Made by a program: the position numbers and the translations under genes. Below, one piece after another: positions 26,247 to 38,030 of a DNA stretch of 64,000 nt; within the stretch, counting starts at the first letter, position 1; the number at the start of each line of letters is the position of its first letter. The stretch is taken from assembly GCA_037176845.1 (NCBI GenBank), contig JAYKXP010000028.1, positions 62,001 through 126,000 of the forward strand, read 5' to 3'. Source of the DNA: Paramarasmius palmivorus. Lineage: Eukaryota > Basidiomycota > Agaricomycetes > Agaricales > Marasmiaceae. Under the pieces are notes generated by a model, which saw only the letters and a program-made list of their open reading frames with translations, made no database searches and was not told where the DNA came from.

Positions 26247-28957
26247 ATGAGTGAAGCGTTCAGGTTAGCCCCAATCATTACTTCGATGCTCTCTTCAGCA
26301 ATATTAACGCGTGATGCTGTACAGGACGGCTTGGGATCGCCTGTTCAACTCTGGAGACTCTCTTTCAAGGATCCGAGATGCAGCTCTAGCAGACCGATTA
26401 TTCTCAACACCTGATGGCATCACTCTGGAGATATCTGGGAGGAGTCTTGCGTGGAAGGTATCGTACTCACCAATGCAATTGTACGTCTGATTAAACTCGA
26501 ATCAATGAAGTTGTTTCTTATATCAGACGAACCGTTACAAAAGTCATCTACGCTAGCCTTGAACTCACACACCCTTCTCACTTCATTGCGTACCTCGAGG
26601 AAACGATATGCGGAATCCCTCACGGAGAAGATGCGTGCACCCGATGGAAGTTATCCCGAAGGTTTCATCCCCCCGGATTCTGTAACACCAAAGAAGGATG
26701 CGGAGAGGGTGACGAATCTTGAGAAGAACAACCCACTGAGTCTTCACAGTGATGTACGCCTCGATAATATTGCTTCACGGCAAATGAACTGGAATTTTTA
26801 CTAGAATCCATGGAAAGAATGGTTCGCAGCAGTGGAATTGCGCAAGACCATACTTCAAGATGTCGAGCGAACGTAAGAGCGTTCTAATTTCTCATGTACC
26901 AAGCTATAGCCTCAAACCTCTTCGAAGATTTCCAGAAATTGACTTCTTTCGAAGAAGAGACGTCCAAGAGCAACTCACCAACATCCTCTACTTGTACTCC
27001 TCTACGCATCCTGCTATCGGATACCGGCAAGGTGTGTGCTAACTGTCACATAGACCTGGAAAGCTAAACCGTTCTTGTCATGGCAGGCATGCACGAATTG
27101 CTCGCACCCGTGTATCTTGCGGTTGACTTCGATTCTACCGCCATACCCAGTGGCTTTGCCAATGCTGATGCTCATGAAATTTGTTCAGCGACATGGGTGG
27201 CAGCGGATGCCTGGAACATATTTCAATCTATCATGAACGCTGTATCCATTTGGTATGAATGGCGCGAAGGCCTAGATGCCGCGAACAATCTTCCTTCTCC
27301 CCTGTCGCACCATGTCAACCTCAATGTTGCCCAAGGCTCGATGGAGATCAAACCATATGTAGCGCCAATTGTACAGGCATGTAACAAGATCCAGTCATCT
27401 CTCCTAAGATCTGTGGACCCTTTGCTATGGAAACACATACAATCTACAGGAATCGAGCCCCAGATATACGGGATGTAAGTACAAAAGCGGTCCATATCAT
27501 TCGTGAGGCTGACGATTTTATTACACAGCCGATGGCTGAGGTTACTCTTTACCCGAGAGTTCAGCCTTCCTGATGCTATGAAACTATGGGATGGTCTGTT
27601 CGCTTGTGATCCTTCTTTTGAATTGGCACAATGGATCTGTGTAGCGATGCTCATCCGTATCAGGAATCAACGTATGTCACTTCAGTTCTCAATCGAGATG
27701 GGTACTGAATCAGTATCTAGTTCTTTCCGCAGATTACACAGGACAACTCACAGTACTTTTACGGTATCCCACTCCCGCGTCCGACGATCCAGGCTCCATT
27801 CACCATACAAACTTACTTCTGCGTCAGGCACTTGCTCTGCAAATGTCGCCAACTCCCGCGACAGGAAGTAGTCTAGTTCTCGAGAACCGGAACATTCTGA
27901 ATATACCCGTCGATATTCCAGAGCCAGCACCTGTTCCTCGTAGGCGTGCGCCTCCTGCACAAACCCCCCGCTCTCCTGACGGTCATTCACGCCAGCCATC
28001 GTCACCTCAGATGGGCATACCGGAGCTGATTGCTCGTGGTCTGGTTGAGCGAGGTGAAAGCCTTGGGATCAACAAGACACTGATGAGTGCAGTGTCGGAG
28101 TTAAGAGTGAGTTAAAGTGTTCTCTTGTAGTCCCGTTCGGTGCTGAGGTTTCATAGCGTAACATTCCCGAGCTAGCTGCGTCCTTTGTCAGGACTCCTAA
28201 TCAACAACATTCTGTCTTCCCTTTGATGGATGAGAGGTCACCCGAAGAAAGACCACCTTGGGAGCCTAGATCTCGTAGCCAGATGGAGCGGGAGATTGAA
28301 GGTCTTCGTGCCAACAACAAGCGTCTCGGCGAATCTCTCACTTGGGTCGTTGATACTCTGCTTCAGGATCAAAGTGAAGCAAGCGATCCACAGGCTTTAC
28401 AACACAGGAAACAAGGGGCACTGGAGACTTTATCATATATTAGAGACGTCCTCAACGGGGGCATACACGATTTAGACGAAGATCGATTATTCGATGATTC
28501 CGAGAAGGCGAAAAGGAAGTCGCACCTTCTGGTCGACACCAAGGCGAAGAGTCCAACCACTCAGGGATACTTTGATGGCCATATCCCGAGTCCTAAAGCA
28601 CCTTCCCCGGTTTCAGTTGCAGAAACCAGTTCGAAAACAGGAAAAACTCGTAGTTCGATATCTCACCCCACCGTACAATCCCCGCAATACCAACTTCCGG
28701 CATCGCCGCCTACATCTCTAACTCCATCTTTAACTCCACTTACACCTTCTAATGGCATACGTATGGCACCTTGGAATTACACGAAATCTAGTTTCTCGGG
28801 CGATGGGTCACCTCTTCCAAGTGCATCCCTGCCCAGACCACCCCCTCGGTCCTCGAGTAGCTTGCACCGGCCAAGTGTTGCAAGCGTATTTGAAGGTAAA
28901 AAGAAGGAAGAGAAACCGCGACAACCATCGCAGGATCCATTGGGTGTCCTTTCGTAG
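26247..28957 (+). CDS. TBC-domain Rab GTPase-activating protein, TBC1D5-like
   Basis: Stimulates GTP hydrolysis by Rab GTPases; animal TBC1D5 acts on Rab7 with retromer and in autophagy. The start MSEAFRTAWDRLFNSG leads to LEISGRSLAWKLFLI. The TBC catalytic residues are both visible: the arginine finger in ILQDVERTFPEIDFF and the glutamine finger in IGYRQGMHELLAPVY. The second half of the domain has LWKHIQSTGIEPQIYGM, RWLRLLFTREFSLPDAMKLW and LAQWICVAMLIRI. A long C-terminal region (about 28200-28957) is Ser/Pro-rich, with a probable coiled coil near EREIEGLRANNKRLGESL. TBC1D5 homologues share the same HELLAPVYLAVDFD block. Confidence 0.9.
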
Positions 28958-29200
28958 CATTTCTGTAGCTTAAATCTGTTCTATTTATCGGAATTACACT
29001 GTTGTATGTAGAGTAGACATAACAGACCTATGACGAAAGGAGAGATGCGCGTGAAAAAAGGAAAAAATCAATGCGGCAAAAATCACAAGGATCCGATTGG
29101 TTGACCAAGATATCCGGCCTAGCACCGTTGTGGTGATCGCGGTCCTGCCCGAATTTCTCTCCAGTTTCTTCAACTCTCCTCTCCTTTACCAGTGACCACC

Positions 29201-31764
29201 ATGTTCAAGAAAGCCCTTCCACGGGCCATTCTTCGCTCCCAGCGTTCGCTTCACACATCTGCCCCAGTCAGACGTGTTGTATCCACAAATCCAGTGAAGG
29301 CTCAGGAAGTCCAGGTAAGCATATTCCAGAGTCAATATCCTATCTTCGCTTACCATTCTCTTAGTCCTGGTCGTCCGGAAAGTACCCCTTGATTGAACAT
29401 GAATACGATGCTATTGTTGTGTTCGTATCTTTCCCTCGCACTCACGTTTTCGGCCATTAATCTCGAATCTACAGTGGTGCCGGAGGTGCAGGTTTACGAG
29501 CAGCTTTCGGTCTGGCAGAAGCTGGCTTCAACACGGCGTGCATAACCAAATTGTTCCCCACAAGAAGTCATACAGTCGCTGCTCAGGTGAGCCACATAAT
29601 CATTGAGATGATGAACCTTTATTCAATCGTTTACAGGGAGGAATCAATGCAGCACTAGGAGTGAGTTAAACAAAATCATGGAGAAGCTAGCTATTCTGAC
29701 GATGAATATCATCATTAGAACATGACGGAGGATGACTGGAGATGGCATATGTACGACACGGTATGTCCAGAAAGAGCCATCGTGTGATGTTACACATACT
29801 GAATAACCTTTTCCCTGAAGGTCAAGGGATCTGACTGGCTTGGCGACCAAGACGCGATCCACTACATGTGTCGGGAGGCTCCCAGAACTGTTATTGAGGT
29901 GCGGACGAGACTATTCAGGTATTCGTCGGCGGTCTCACGTTTTGATAGCTCGAGCACTTCGGAGTACCTTTTTCCCGAACGAAGGACGGCAAGATCTACC
30001 AGAGAGCCTTTGGTGGTCAGTCTCTGAAGTACGGCAAGGGCGGTCAAGCCTATCGTTGTGCTGCCGCTGCTGACCGTACCGGTCATGCTCTTCTTCACAC
30101 TCTGTATGGTCAATCACTGCGGCACAACACCAACTTCTTCATCGAATACTTTGCTCTCGACTTAATTATGCAGGACGGTGAATGTGTTGGTGTCATTGCC
30201 CTTAACATGGAAGATGGCACTCTCCACAGGTTCCGTGCACACAAGACTGTGCTGGCTACTGGCGGCTATGGACGAGCATACTTCAGCTGCACCAGTGCAC
30301 ACACTTGTTCGGGAGATGGAAATGCGATGGTTGTTCGTGCAGGTCTCCCTCTCCAAGATCTAGAATTTGTGCAATTCCACCCCACGGGTATCTACGGGGC
30401 TGGATGCTTGATTACGGAAGGTCTGTCACAACGTCATTCATGCAGACAGTCAAGCTTATTACATTTGTAGGCTCTCGTGGTGAAGGAGGATATCTGCTCA
30501 ACTCGGAGGGTGAGCGTTTCATGGAACGTTACGCTCCAACCGCCAAAGATCTCGCTTCTCGTGATGTCGTGTCTCGAAGTATGACGATTGAAATCCGTGA
30601 AGGGCGTGGAGTTGGTCCCGAAAAAGATCACATATACCTTCAACTCAGCCATTTACCTGCGGAAGTTCTTCACGAACGCCTGCCGGGTATCTCGGAGACC
30701 GCCGCTATCTTCTCTGGTGTAGACGTGACCAAGGAGCCCATTCCAGTGCTTCCCACCGTGCATTACAACAGTAAGTACACATTTCATGGATAACTTGACT
30801 TTGCTGAATGATGTTGCAGTGGGTGGTATCCCCACGAAGTACACCGGTGAAGTTCTCACCATCGACGAGAACGGAAAGGACAAGGTCGTCCCTGGTCTCT
30901 ACGCTGCTGGCGAAGCTGCCTGTGTGTCTGTCCACGGTGCTAACCGTCTTGGTGCCAATTCTCTGCTTGACATCGTTGTCTTCGGCCGTGCTTGCGCCCA
31001 CCACATCAAGGAAACTCTCACACCAGGCAAGCCTCACAAGGCCATTCCAGAGGAAGCTGGCATCGAGAGCATTGAGTTCTTGGACCAAATCAGGTAAAGT
31101 TATTTGCTGTCTATATTGGACTCATTTGAATACAAACGCAACGTTTCTAGAACCGCCGACGGTCCTAAACCTACTGCCCAGATCAGACTCGACATGCAGA
31201 AGGCCATGCAGTCCGATGCCGCAGTGTTCAGGTATGTGCATATGGTCAACCTCGCTTGTGTACTCTTCACAATTTATCCGCAGAACCCAACAATCATTGG
31301 ACGAAGGTGTTCAGAAGATGCGTGAAATCTACAAGAGCTTCGACCAGGTTGGCATCAAGGACAGGAGTATGATCTGGAACTCGTGAGTGCCTTCCTCTTC
31401 TTACCCGTTACCTTTACTAACATTCTGTCTCAGGGACCTCGTCGAAACCCTCGAGCTTCGTAACATTCTTCAGAATGCCATTCAAACCATTGAATCTGCC
31501 GCTGCCCGTAAAGAATCTCGTGGAGCACACGCTCGTGAAGATTACCCTGAGGTAAGAGCATGGCTTTTCCTTTTCTTTTGTCACCGCCTCGATGCTGAGT
31601 ATTTGCTATCATAGCGTGATGACGAGAACTGGATGAAGCACACCTTGTCCTTCCAACGTGATCCCACTTCGCCGGACGTCGAACTGAAGTACCGTGGAGT
31701 CATTGACACAACCCTTGATGAGAACGAGTGCAAGCCCGTTCCTCCTTTCAAGCGTGTCTATTAG
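29201..31764 (+). CDS. SDH1: Succinate dehydrogenase flavoprotein subunit, mitochondrial
   Basis: Catalytic FAD subunit of complex II; oxidises succinate to fumarate. The presequence [20 protein letters not shown] is followed by the FAD-binding motif [20 protein letters not shown], the [16 protein letters not shown] segment with the FAD-linking His, and the active-site regions [74 protein letters not shown] and the helical C-terminal domain ending [13 protein letters not shown]. About a dozen introns are spread through the gene. The nearest in-frame upstream codon is not ATG, so 29201 is the start. Confidence 0.96.
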
Positions 31765-31913
31765 ATGTAGCACTGAAATTCATCATTCAGCGAGACGGTC
31801 GCTTGTACGCATTAGCATTAATCAATCAGGGCATGTAGTCAAAAGTTTCAAAAACAGCGGATAATAGTTTTTCCACATCACCAACCAAACTAGACTAAGG
31901 ACCTGTACATAAG

Positions 31914-34211
31914 TTACAAAGCAGCATTCAGATCGTGTTGTAAAAATCGCCGTTCTGGAAAGTAGCGTGCACGGACAGCCCTGCCACCGAAGAAGCGCCC
32001 ATCAAGTTCGCGTACAGTTTTCCATGCACCAGCAGGCCCTCCAAACACCACGAAGATACGGACTGCATCAGCAGTGTCTGGTGGAGGAGGGTCAACCAAG
32101 TGCACGACCACTCTCTCAACGACCCCATTCTTCGAACATTCATCGCCTGAAAATGTCTTTAGAATGGATGAACCTAATTACCAGACATCAAGTGTTTCTT
32201 ACCAATTTCACCCCTTAGTTCCTCATCTCCAACATCTTCTGGCCCCACCATGTTCGTTAAAACAACCACTCGACTGGGATCTCCGAAACGGGCTCGATCC
32301 TCCTTAGTTCTGTTGTCCTCGTTGTTATTGATGATCTTCCCCATGTTAACACCGATGCCAGAAGGTTTACCACCTGCTGGAGGGCCCTTATTCTTCGCAG
32401 CCTTTACTTGTTCAACGCTGAGCGCGTTGACAATTCCAGATCCGTCGACACCTAGACCCTGACCTTCCTTGTGTCCCCACTTTGCCATCATGCGCGCAGC
32501 AAAGCTCTGATCAGAGTCATCACTACGGACACGATGAGAAGTAGTCTAGATACGTGTAATGAACTTGCCCACCTTTTCACAGCCGAACTGGCTTCTTCGA
32601 CTGGAGGCGAAGTGGTGGAGGTCGGTGTCGACTCTGTTCCCGTACCCTTCATTGCGGACAACCTAGCAGCAATGGCTGCAGCTGCCTTTCTACGAGCCTC
32701 GACTGCTGAAGGTAAGGATGAAGCTGGGGGACCCGGGGGTGGTGGCGGCGGTACTGAGGGCGGAGCAAAGGGATTGTAAGCCAAATTTGGCGGAGAAGGA
32801 GGACGAGGTGCTGGCGCTGGCGGTGGTGCACTCTTATTGCTCATTGCAAGGCGTCGCAAGTAAGCCTCCTCTCCGGTATCAGCGCGATCATGGGTGGAAG
32901 CAGAAGGTTCTGGCGCCGAGGATAAACCTGGAATCCCGTCATCGTCTTCCAAGGACAGAGATTGAGATGGTTGGAAAGTGGGCTGTGTCGGTGCGGGGAG
33001 CGATCCGGCTGGCCTTCCGCCTCCTGCGGACATCTGAAGACGTCTCTGGTACGCTTCTTCACCACCTATGTTGCGGTCGATTGGGGCCGAGGCTACATCA
33101 TGGGAGTTGTCGTTGCTACCAATGCCTCGCTTCATGTCATCAGCTCGAGACCAACGATCAAATGAATCGTGCTCATCAAGGTATCTCCCTAGAGTGACCA
33201 TATTAGCTATCTAACACTGAGGGCTGGAGGAAAATGGACAGATGCACCTGTTTTGCGAGGACGCTCATCTTCTGATGGAGCTCCTTCACTATCGGAATAG
33301 TCGCTGTATCGGCTCCTCTTCCCAGAGCGACGTTCATCAGCTAGGCGCTCCCTTCTTTCGATTCGTTCCTTTTGGCGCCATAACTTGTATTCGTTGTAAT
33401 CATTTGGTCTTAGCAAGTCATAAGGCTCCATTGGGTCCCACGCAGCGACTACAGGTGTGTTTTTATTCTAGGGGCAGGGCAATTGGATGAGTAAGATTGA
33501 AGAAAGACAAAGCGCTTACCTTCTTCCCCTTGCCCTTGCCTACTTTCCTCTTCTGTGTGGCCCTAAAGCCATTTACATCCTCGTCGAGTACCATAGAAGG
33601 TGGCTTGACCTTCTTACCCCATCCTTGGCTCTGCTTTGCTGGTAGATTATCCTCGGTAGATGGTACAGTCGATGCAGTGTCATGGTTGTCGGCATTGGAA
33701 GCCTTGGACTCTACGAGTGTGGGCGGGGCGAAAACGATAGCGGTGGAAGAAAGCGCTGAAGTCGATGCGGCATTTGTCGTTGCGACGACAGACGAATTGA
33801 GTGACACTCCAACTGGAAGCCTAGTGGTTGCATTCTTGGCTTTCTGTGCTTGATGACGCCTAACAGGTGCAAACGCGAGTGCGGCAGACCAGCCTTGTTG
33901 ATTTTCGTAAAAAATAATGGAAAATCAAATATTTAATAAAGCTCTGAAATTGTAAAGGTGTAGCGCGAAGGAATACCGGCTGTAGACTTTGCTCCTGCAG
34001 CAGGAGGGTTCAATTCCGAGGGTGCTGGTTGCTGAGAAGATTGGGTATTTTCCGTCGGTTGGGGAGAAGTGGCTGCGATGGTGGTGGTAGGAGGAAGAGA
34101 AGGAGTAGGGTCCTGTTGTGGTGGTTGAGCTTGAGATATTGGGGCAGTGACTGCAGCACCGCTGGCAGAGAATTGGATTCCGCCGTAGAGTCCTCCTGCC
34201 CTGCTCGACAT
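31914..34211 (-). CDS. Splicing factor 45 (SPF45/RBM17-like)
   Basis: Nuclear alternative-splicing factor, also linked to DNA repair. The start [18 protein letters not shown] is the family N-terminus (an ATG three codons upstream is possible). A disordered middle follows, with [39 protein letters not shown], two [15 protein letters not shown] motifs and a Pro-rich linker. The G-patch is [19 protein letters not shown]. The C-terminal U2AF-homology RRM ends with [18 protein letters not shown] and [17 protein letters not shown], the RYF motif expected of UHM domains. It is convergent with SDH1 and diverges from ARPC5 over only 60 bp. Confidence 0.93.
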
Positions 34212-34271
34212 GGTCGTCAAAGTTCAGAATCAAGGGATACACGTGACACTGTAACTGGTTTGCTCTCTACC
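34212..34271. promoter_or_regulatory. Compact bidirectional promoter, SPF45 / ARPC5
   Basis: The 60 bp between the two divergent ATG codons are all the DNA available for both 5' untranslated regions and core promoters, unless transcription starts inside the neighbouring gene. No TATA box is visible. Confidence 0.6.
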
Positions 34272-34892
34272 ATGGATGTGAACTTTCGCAAGATCGATAT
34301 CGACGCTTTCGACGAGGAGAATCTTCGTGAATCTGATCTCTATGAAGAGGATCCAAGAGGTCCAGATGGTGCTCTAGACGAGGCTAAGCAGAAACAGGTT
34401 GCAGTCAGAAGTGCTCTCGCAAGGTTCGCTCAACTCGTTCTATTCCAATTCAAACTCACGGCCTTCTCCTTACTGGCAGAAACGATATGGTCGGTGCACT
34501 CTCGCTAGTACTAGACAATGCGCCGTTTGGGCCCAGTGCTGAGGAAGCCAAGGTAAGTCATCACTCGACATCCCCCGCAGTCGTTGTCTGATGCCTCATC
34601 ATAGACCGTGTCTCTCCAAACTATACTCACCATACTTAACTCGACAAAATCCACCGATATCCCTAATGTCGTCAAATCTCTATCGCCAGACGCGCAAGAT
34701 ACGCTTATGAAGTACTTGTACAAGGGGATGGCCATGGCTGACAGTAACGGAAGCGTACTTCTTGGATGGCACGAGAAAGTATGTGGTTTCAGCTCAACTA
34801 TGAGTTGCTTGCTTACATTTGTATTACAGCTTACTGAGGTGGCCGGAACCGGTTGTATAGTCCGAACGATGACAGATCGTAGGACGGTATAA
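34272..34892 (+). CDS. ARC15: Arp2/3 complex subunit 5 (ARPC5/Arc15, p16)
   Basis: Smallest subunit of the seven-protein Arp2/3 complex that nucleates branched actin at endocytic patches. The start MDVNFRKIDIDAFDEENL is typical, then ESDLYEEDP, QVAVRSALAR, MVGALSLVLDNAPFGP, SLQTILTILNSTKSTDIPNV and DTLMKYLYKGMA. The C-terminus GSVLLGWHEKLTEVAGTGCI ends VRTMTDRRTV. Three introns are visible (near 34424-34479, 34553-34604 and 34780-34829). Length, about 155 aa, fits the family. Confidence 0.95.
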
Positions 34893-35091
34893 CGACTCGA
34901 CGATTAACATGTAAAGTGTACGGTATAGAAGCAATGGACTATGCATCGGAGCCGTTGCAATCCTGAACCCTTCAGGACGTTCCGGAGTGAACATTATACA
35001 TTTCGCCCAAGCTATCGTACAAGTGGTATCATTATGCAAGAGTGCTACAGGGTAATTTTCGTGATACATCGTTATGTTTTCGTCACCGGGT

Positions 35092-35610
35092 TTACTTCTT
35101 CTGACCGGTAAGGACTTCATAGGTCCTGTTGGCGGCATCAGTGACCATTGAGGTCGCTGTCGCTGCGATTCCGCCTTGTTGCCTCTGCCCGGGAGTGGAA
35201 GTCGCGTTTGCCCAACCATCATCTGGGGATCAATGTTATTAGGATCCGGCAGTGACATACACAGCTATAGGATACCTACCCTTGTTGGAGTTTTCATTTA
35301 GAGGGTCGATATTGGTGGTCTCAATGATCCCTGGACGACCTTCGACGACACCAGCAGTTTCTTTGAAGTTACGTGCAGCCATTCGATCGCCCTCAAAGTT
35401 GGGGCCGGCTCCAGCACCTCGGTCGTCTGTAGTTGGGTCGGTGACCTGCGCGTATGTTTGTCAATCACTCGTGCTGTTAGGTCATGATGGAACGGTACCC
35501 ACAAAGTTGGACTTCAAGGGGTCACTGTTGTCAGAATGAGAGGTTGGGTTCGCGACACCTGGGTGGACATCGGTGCCAATGTTGCGCATAGATTTATCGT
35601 TCAAAGACAT
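35092..35610 (-). CDS. Small hydrophilic conserved-type protein, function unknown
   Basis: The protein is about 130 aa after splicing and is rich in Asp, Asn, Thr and Gly, with no membrane segment. Landmarks are MSLNDKSMRNIGTDVHPG, ANPTSHSDNSDPLKSNFV, VTDPTTDDRGAGAGPNFEGD, FKETAGVVEGRPGIIETTN, IDPLNENSNKG and the end RTYEVLTGQKK. Two short introns are seen (near 35441-35501 and 35226-35277). The ordered repeats of small polar residues resemble stress-related disordered proteins, but I recognise no named family. The gene stands alone between ARPC5 (convergent) and the mitochondrial RsfS-like gene. Confidence 0.75.
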
Positions 35611-35813
35611 GATTGAGAGAGGTATTCGTGAGGATTTATTAGACAGTACACGGAGGTGAGGATGTAGAATATTTATTGGCATGAGTGGAGTATCCGCCCC
35701 AAAACTAACGGTCATCCATGACGATAATCTACGTCAAAACGAAAACTCGTGTGCACGAGGTTCGCAAGATAACAGGGACATCTGAATAAAATAGAGTCTA
35801 GTGACCCTGTCAT

Positions 35814-36556
35814 TTACTCCAACAAATGCGTCTGTTGTGTGCTCGTATTGCCAAAGTACTTTTCTCGTGCTGATTTGCTAATGATATGCACAGCAAAGTC
35901 TCCAGCATCGACCATCGCCCAGCCGTTTTGCATCCTTCTCTTCGATTTCGGGGGTATGGGTAGAGGAGGCTCCACTGCGAGGAGCTGTGAATAGACTGTT
36001 AGCTTTCGTGTAGGAGAAGAATAACTTGGTCACACGTACAGATTTTCTGACGGCGCGTACCACGGATTCAATAGCACCCTTGTTTTCTGTTCCTTCTTTC
36101 ACCTGTGAAGCTTGCTCTAAGCACATGCCCACGCGTAGTCCAAAGAAAGAGACCCACCTGAGCAAAAACCACCCAATTCCATAGCGACCCCGGGATGTCA
36201 TACAGAGATTCTCCTGCGTCGGTGCCTCCGCGTTTCCGTTTGCCTTGAGGTCGTCGCAGAGGCAGGGGGTCACCCATAGGTGGCTTTATTGTAGAGAAGT
36301 GCGTGACAAGTAATTCAGAGTGTTCTAGGTGTGGTGATTGAGCAAGCTCGGAGTGTAATTCTCTCAATACCTGAGGTGTATCCTCTGGTATTGCTGGTAC
36401 GCGGGATGGTCGTGAAAAGGAAGGGACTTGAGAGGTCGATGACTCTGGTTCTGGATCGACGAACCATGGTATACTGGATTGAGGTGCCGAAGAGAGAAAT
36501 CGACGACTGAAAAGAGTAGTAGCCTGGGCGCGACGGCAAATGTTGAGGAAAGACAT
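35814..36556 (-). CDS. Mitochondrial ribosome-silencing-factor (RsfS/Iojap)-like protein
   Basis: The N-terminus MSFLNICRRAQATTLFSRRF is Arg/Ser-rich and looks like a mitochondrial presequence. Then comes the IPWFVDPEPE block seen in fungal Atp25 N-termini, IPEDTPQVLRELHSEL, and a C-terminal part with KEGTENKGAIESVVRAVRKS, NGWAMVDAGDFAVHIIS and KSAREKYFG. This matches the RsfS end, where the consensus reads roughly W-x-x-x-D-x-G-D-x-V-V-H-x-F and R-E-x-Y. RsfS binds the large ribosomal subunit protein L14 and regulates subunit joining. Yeast Atp25 carries an extra C-terminal mRNA-stabilising domain, absent here. The family call is by motif only. Confidence 0.7.
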
Positions 36557-36681
36557 GTCTCCAGATTAGTAATGGCGACAAGCGCCTGAGGGGCTCAGGC
36601 CATTCTCCCGACTATACGCTCTTGCAGGATACATAGTAAGTAGTCAAGTAATACATGGTGGATAAACATCTAAGCTAAGTA

Positions 36682-38030
36682 TCAGCGCTTTGTAAAGAAT
36701 TTAGCCCATGGATCCTTTTTCGTTCCAGATTCGGGCGGAATAGTCTCGTGCTGTACCTTGGCCACGGCTTGAACGATAGCTTTGAGAGCAAACACCTCGA
36801 CCGGTCGGTTATAAACGCGCTCCCGACAATGAGGACATGTATACTGAGGTCCATATCTTTGTAACTCAGCTACAGTGTCGAACCACTTTTCAATGCAGCC
36901 TCGACACATGGTGTGTCCGCATTCGGGAAGCCTATAGAAGTTGTGCTGAGGTGAATGGACGCCGTGTGGATGTCAACCGAGGACTCACATGTAAGGCGTC
37001 CACAGTTTTTCGGTGCAGATCAAGCAGGTAATCGATTCTTCGATGTTGGAGATGGGCTGAACTACCGCTGAACACCCCTTGTGTGGAAGCAAGGAACAAG
37101 TGGCTTACAAGGTATTCTGTACTATAGTGGTGGTCAGCCCCTTGTGGTACTGAGCTCCGCATTTCCGCAATTTCAAACCAGATGATGTCTCCATCCTGGA
37201 TTTCGCTCTGTGCGCAAGTCAGCGTAGGCTCTAGGAGCTCTATCACCCCGGGCTCGTTTTCCTATGCAAATTGTGAGTCTTGGGACGACAAATTGCGGTA
37301 TGGCAACATACTCTATACAGTTTGAGAACAGTTCGTAGCTCCCAGTGCATCCGTTCATTGATCGTTGAAACGAGGTGAACCACTTTACTAGCCGGGGAAA
37401 TGCGCACGCTTCCGATACCTAGGGTGCTTTGTTCTGTCGGATTGAAGTGCTTCAGAAATATCAAGTGGGTCGAGTCGAGCATCTCAGGCTGCGCAAAACA
37501 TCGCATAAACATTCATGATCTAAAGATAAAAACTTACTGACTTCCATCAGACTAGGTATCTGCTCAACATACAGATGCAAGTCATGTCCCCTAGCTCCCA
37601 TATTATACCAAATCTCCTCTATAGCTGTGAGATTATGAGCATCATGGTCCTACATTCCAGATATAGGCGTTGCTTCACTGTAGATCGCAATATGAACGAT
37701 ATCCGAATCAATACTATCAATGCAGACATTTGGGCGAATTGTTTTGCTCTGGTGGTTGGCGAAGACCCACAATCGAAAGTGTGGTAGTGAGATATGAAAG
37801 TGCTGAGAAACGCGGAGCTTGAAGTCGGCGTATGTCTCGGCTTTAGGAACATGAAAGCAGACAGGCGCCGATTTACTTGTTTGCGATTCTTCATCAAACT
37901 GGGCGAAGCCAAATCCTTCATGGCGAGAGAAAGTCTCGTCTGAAATCACCTTGAACCGAACAGTCAGCTGGGTCACAAGATGTAATAGAAGTTTTACACG
38001 CACTTTGACCGTAAGGTTTGGTTTGTCCAT
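36682..38030 (-). CDS. HUBL-RING chimera, copy 1: USP7-type ubiquitin-like domains plus RING finger
   Basis: By my splicing this is a 342-aa protein from seven exons (38030-38004, 37949-37679, 37624-37542, 37488-37312, 37261-37109, 37056-36989, 36931-36682). Residues 10-235 match HUBL1-2 of the USP7-type protein at the left edge: VISDETFSRHEGFGFAQFDE, FRLWVFANHQSKTIRPN, LIFLKHFNPTEQSTLGIGSV, VIELLEPTLTCAQSEIQDGD. Residues 248-295 are a C3HC4 RING: TCLIC, LPECGHTMCRGC, YTCPHC, followed by NRPVEVFALKAIVQAVAKV. No MATH or protease domain exists. A role as an E3 ligase with USP7-like docking is inference. The start MDKPNLTVK is chosen because copy 2 begins MDDPSLTIK at the same intron. Confidence 0.85.
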
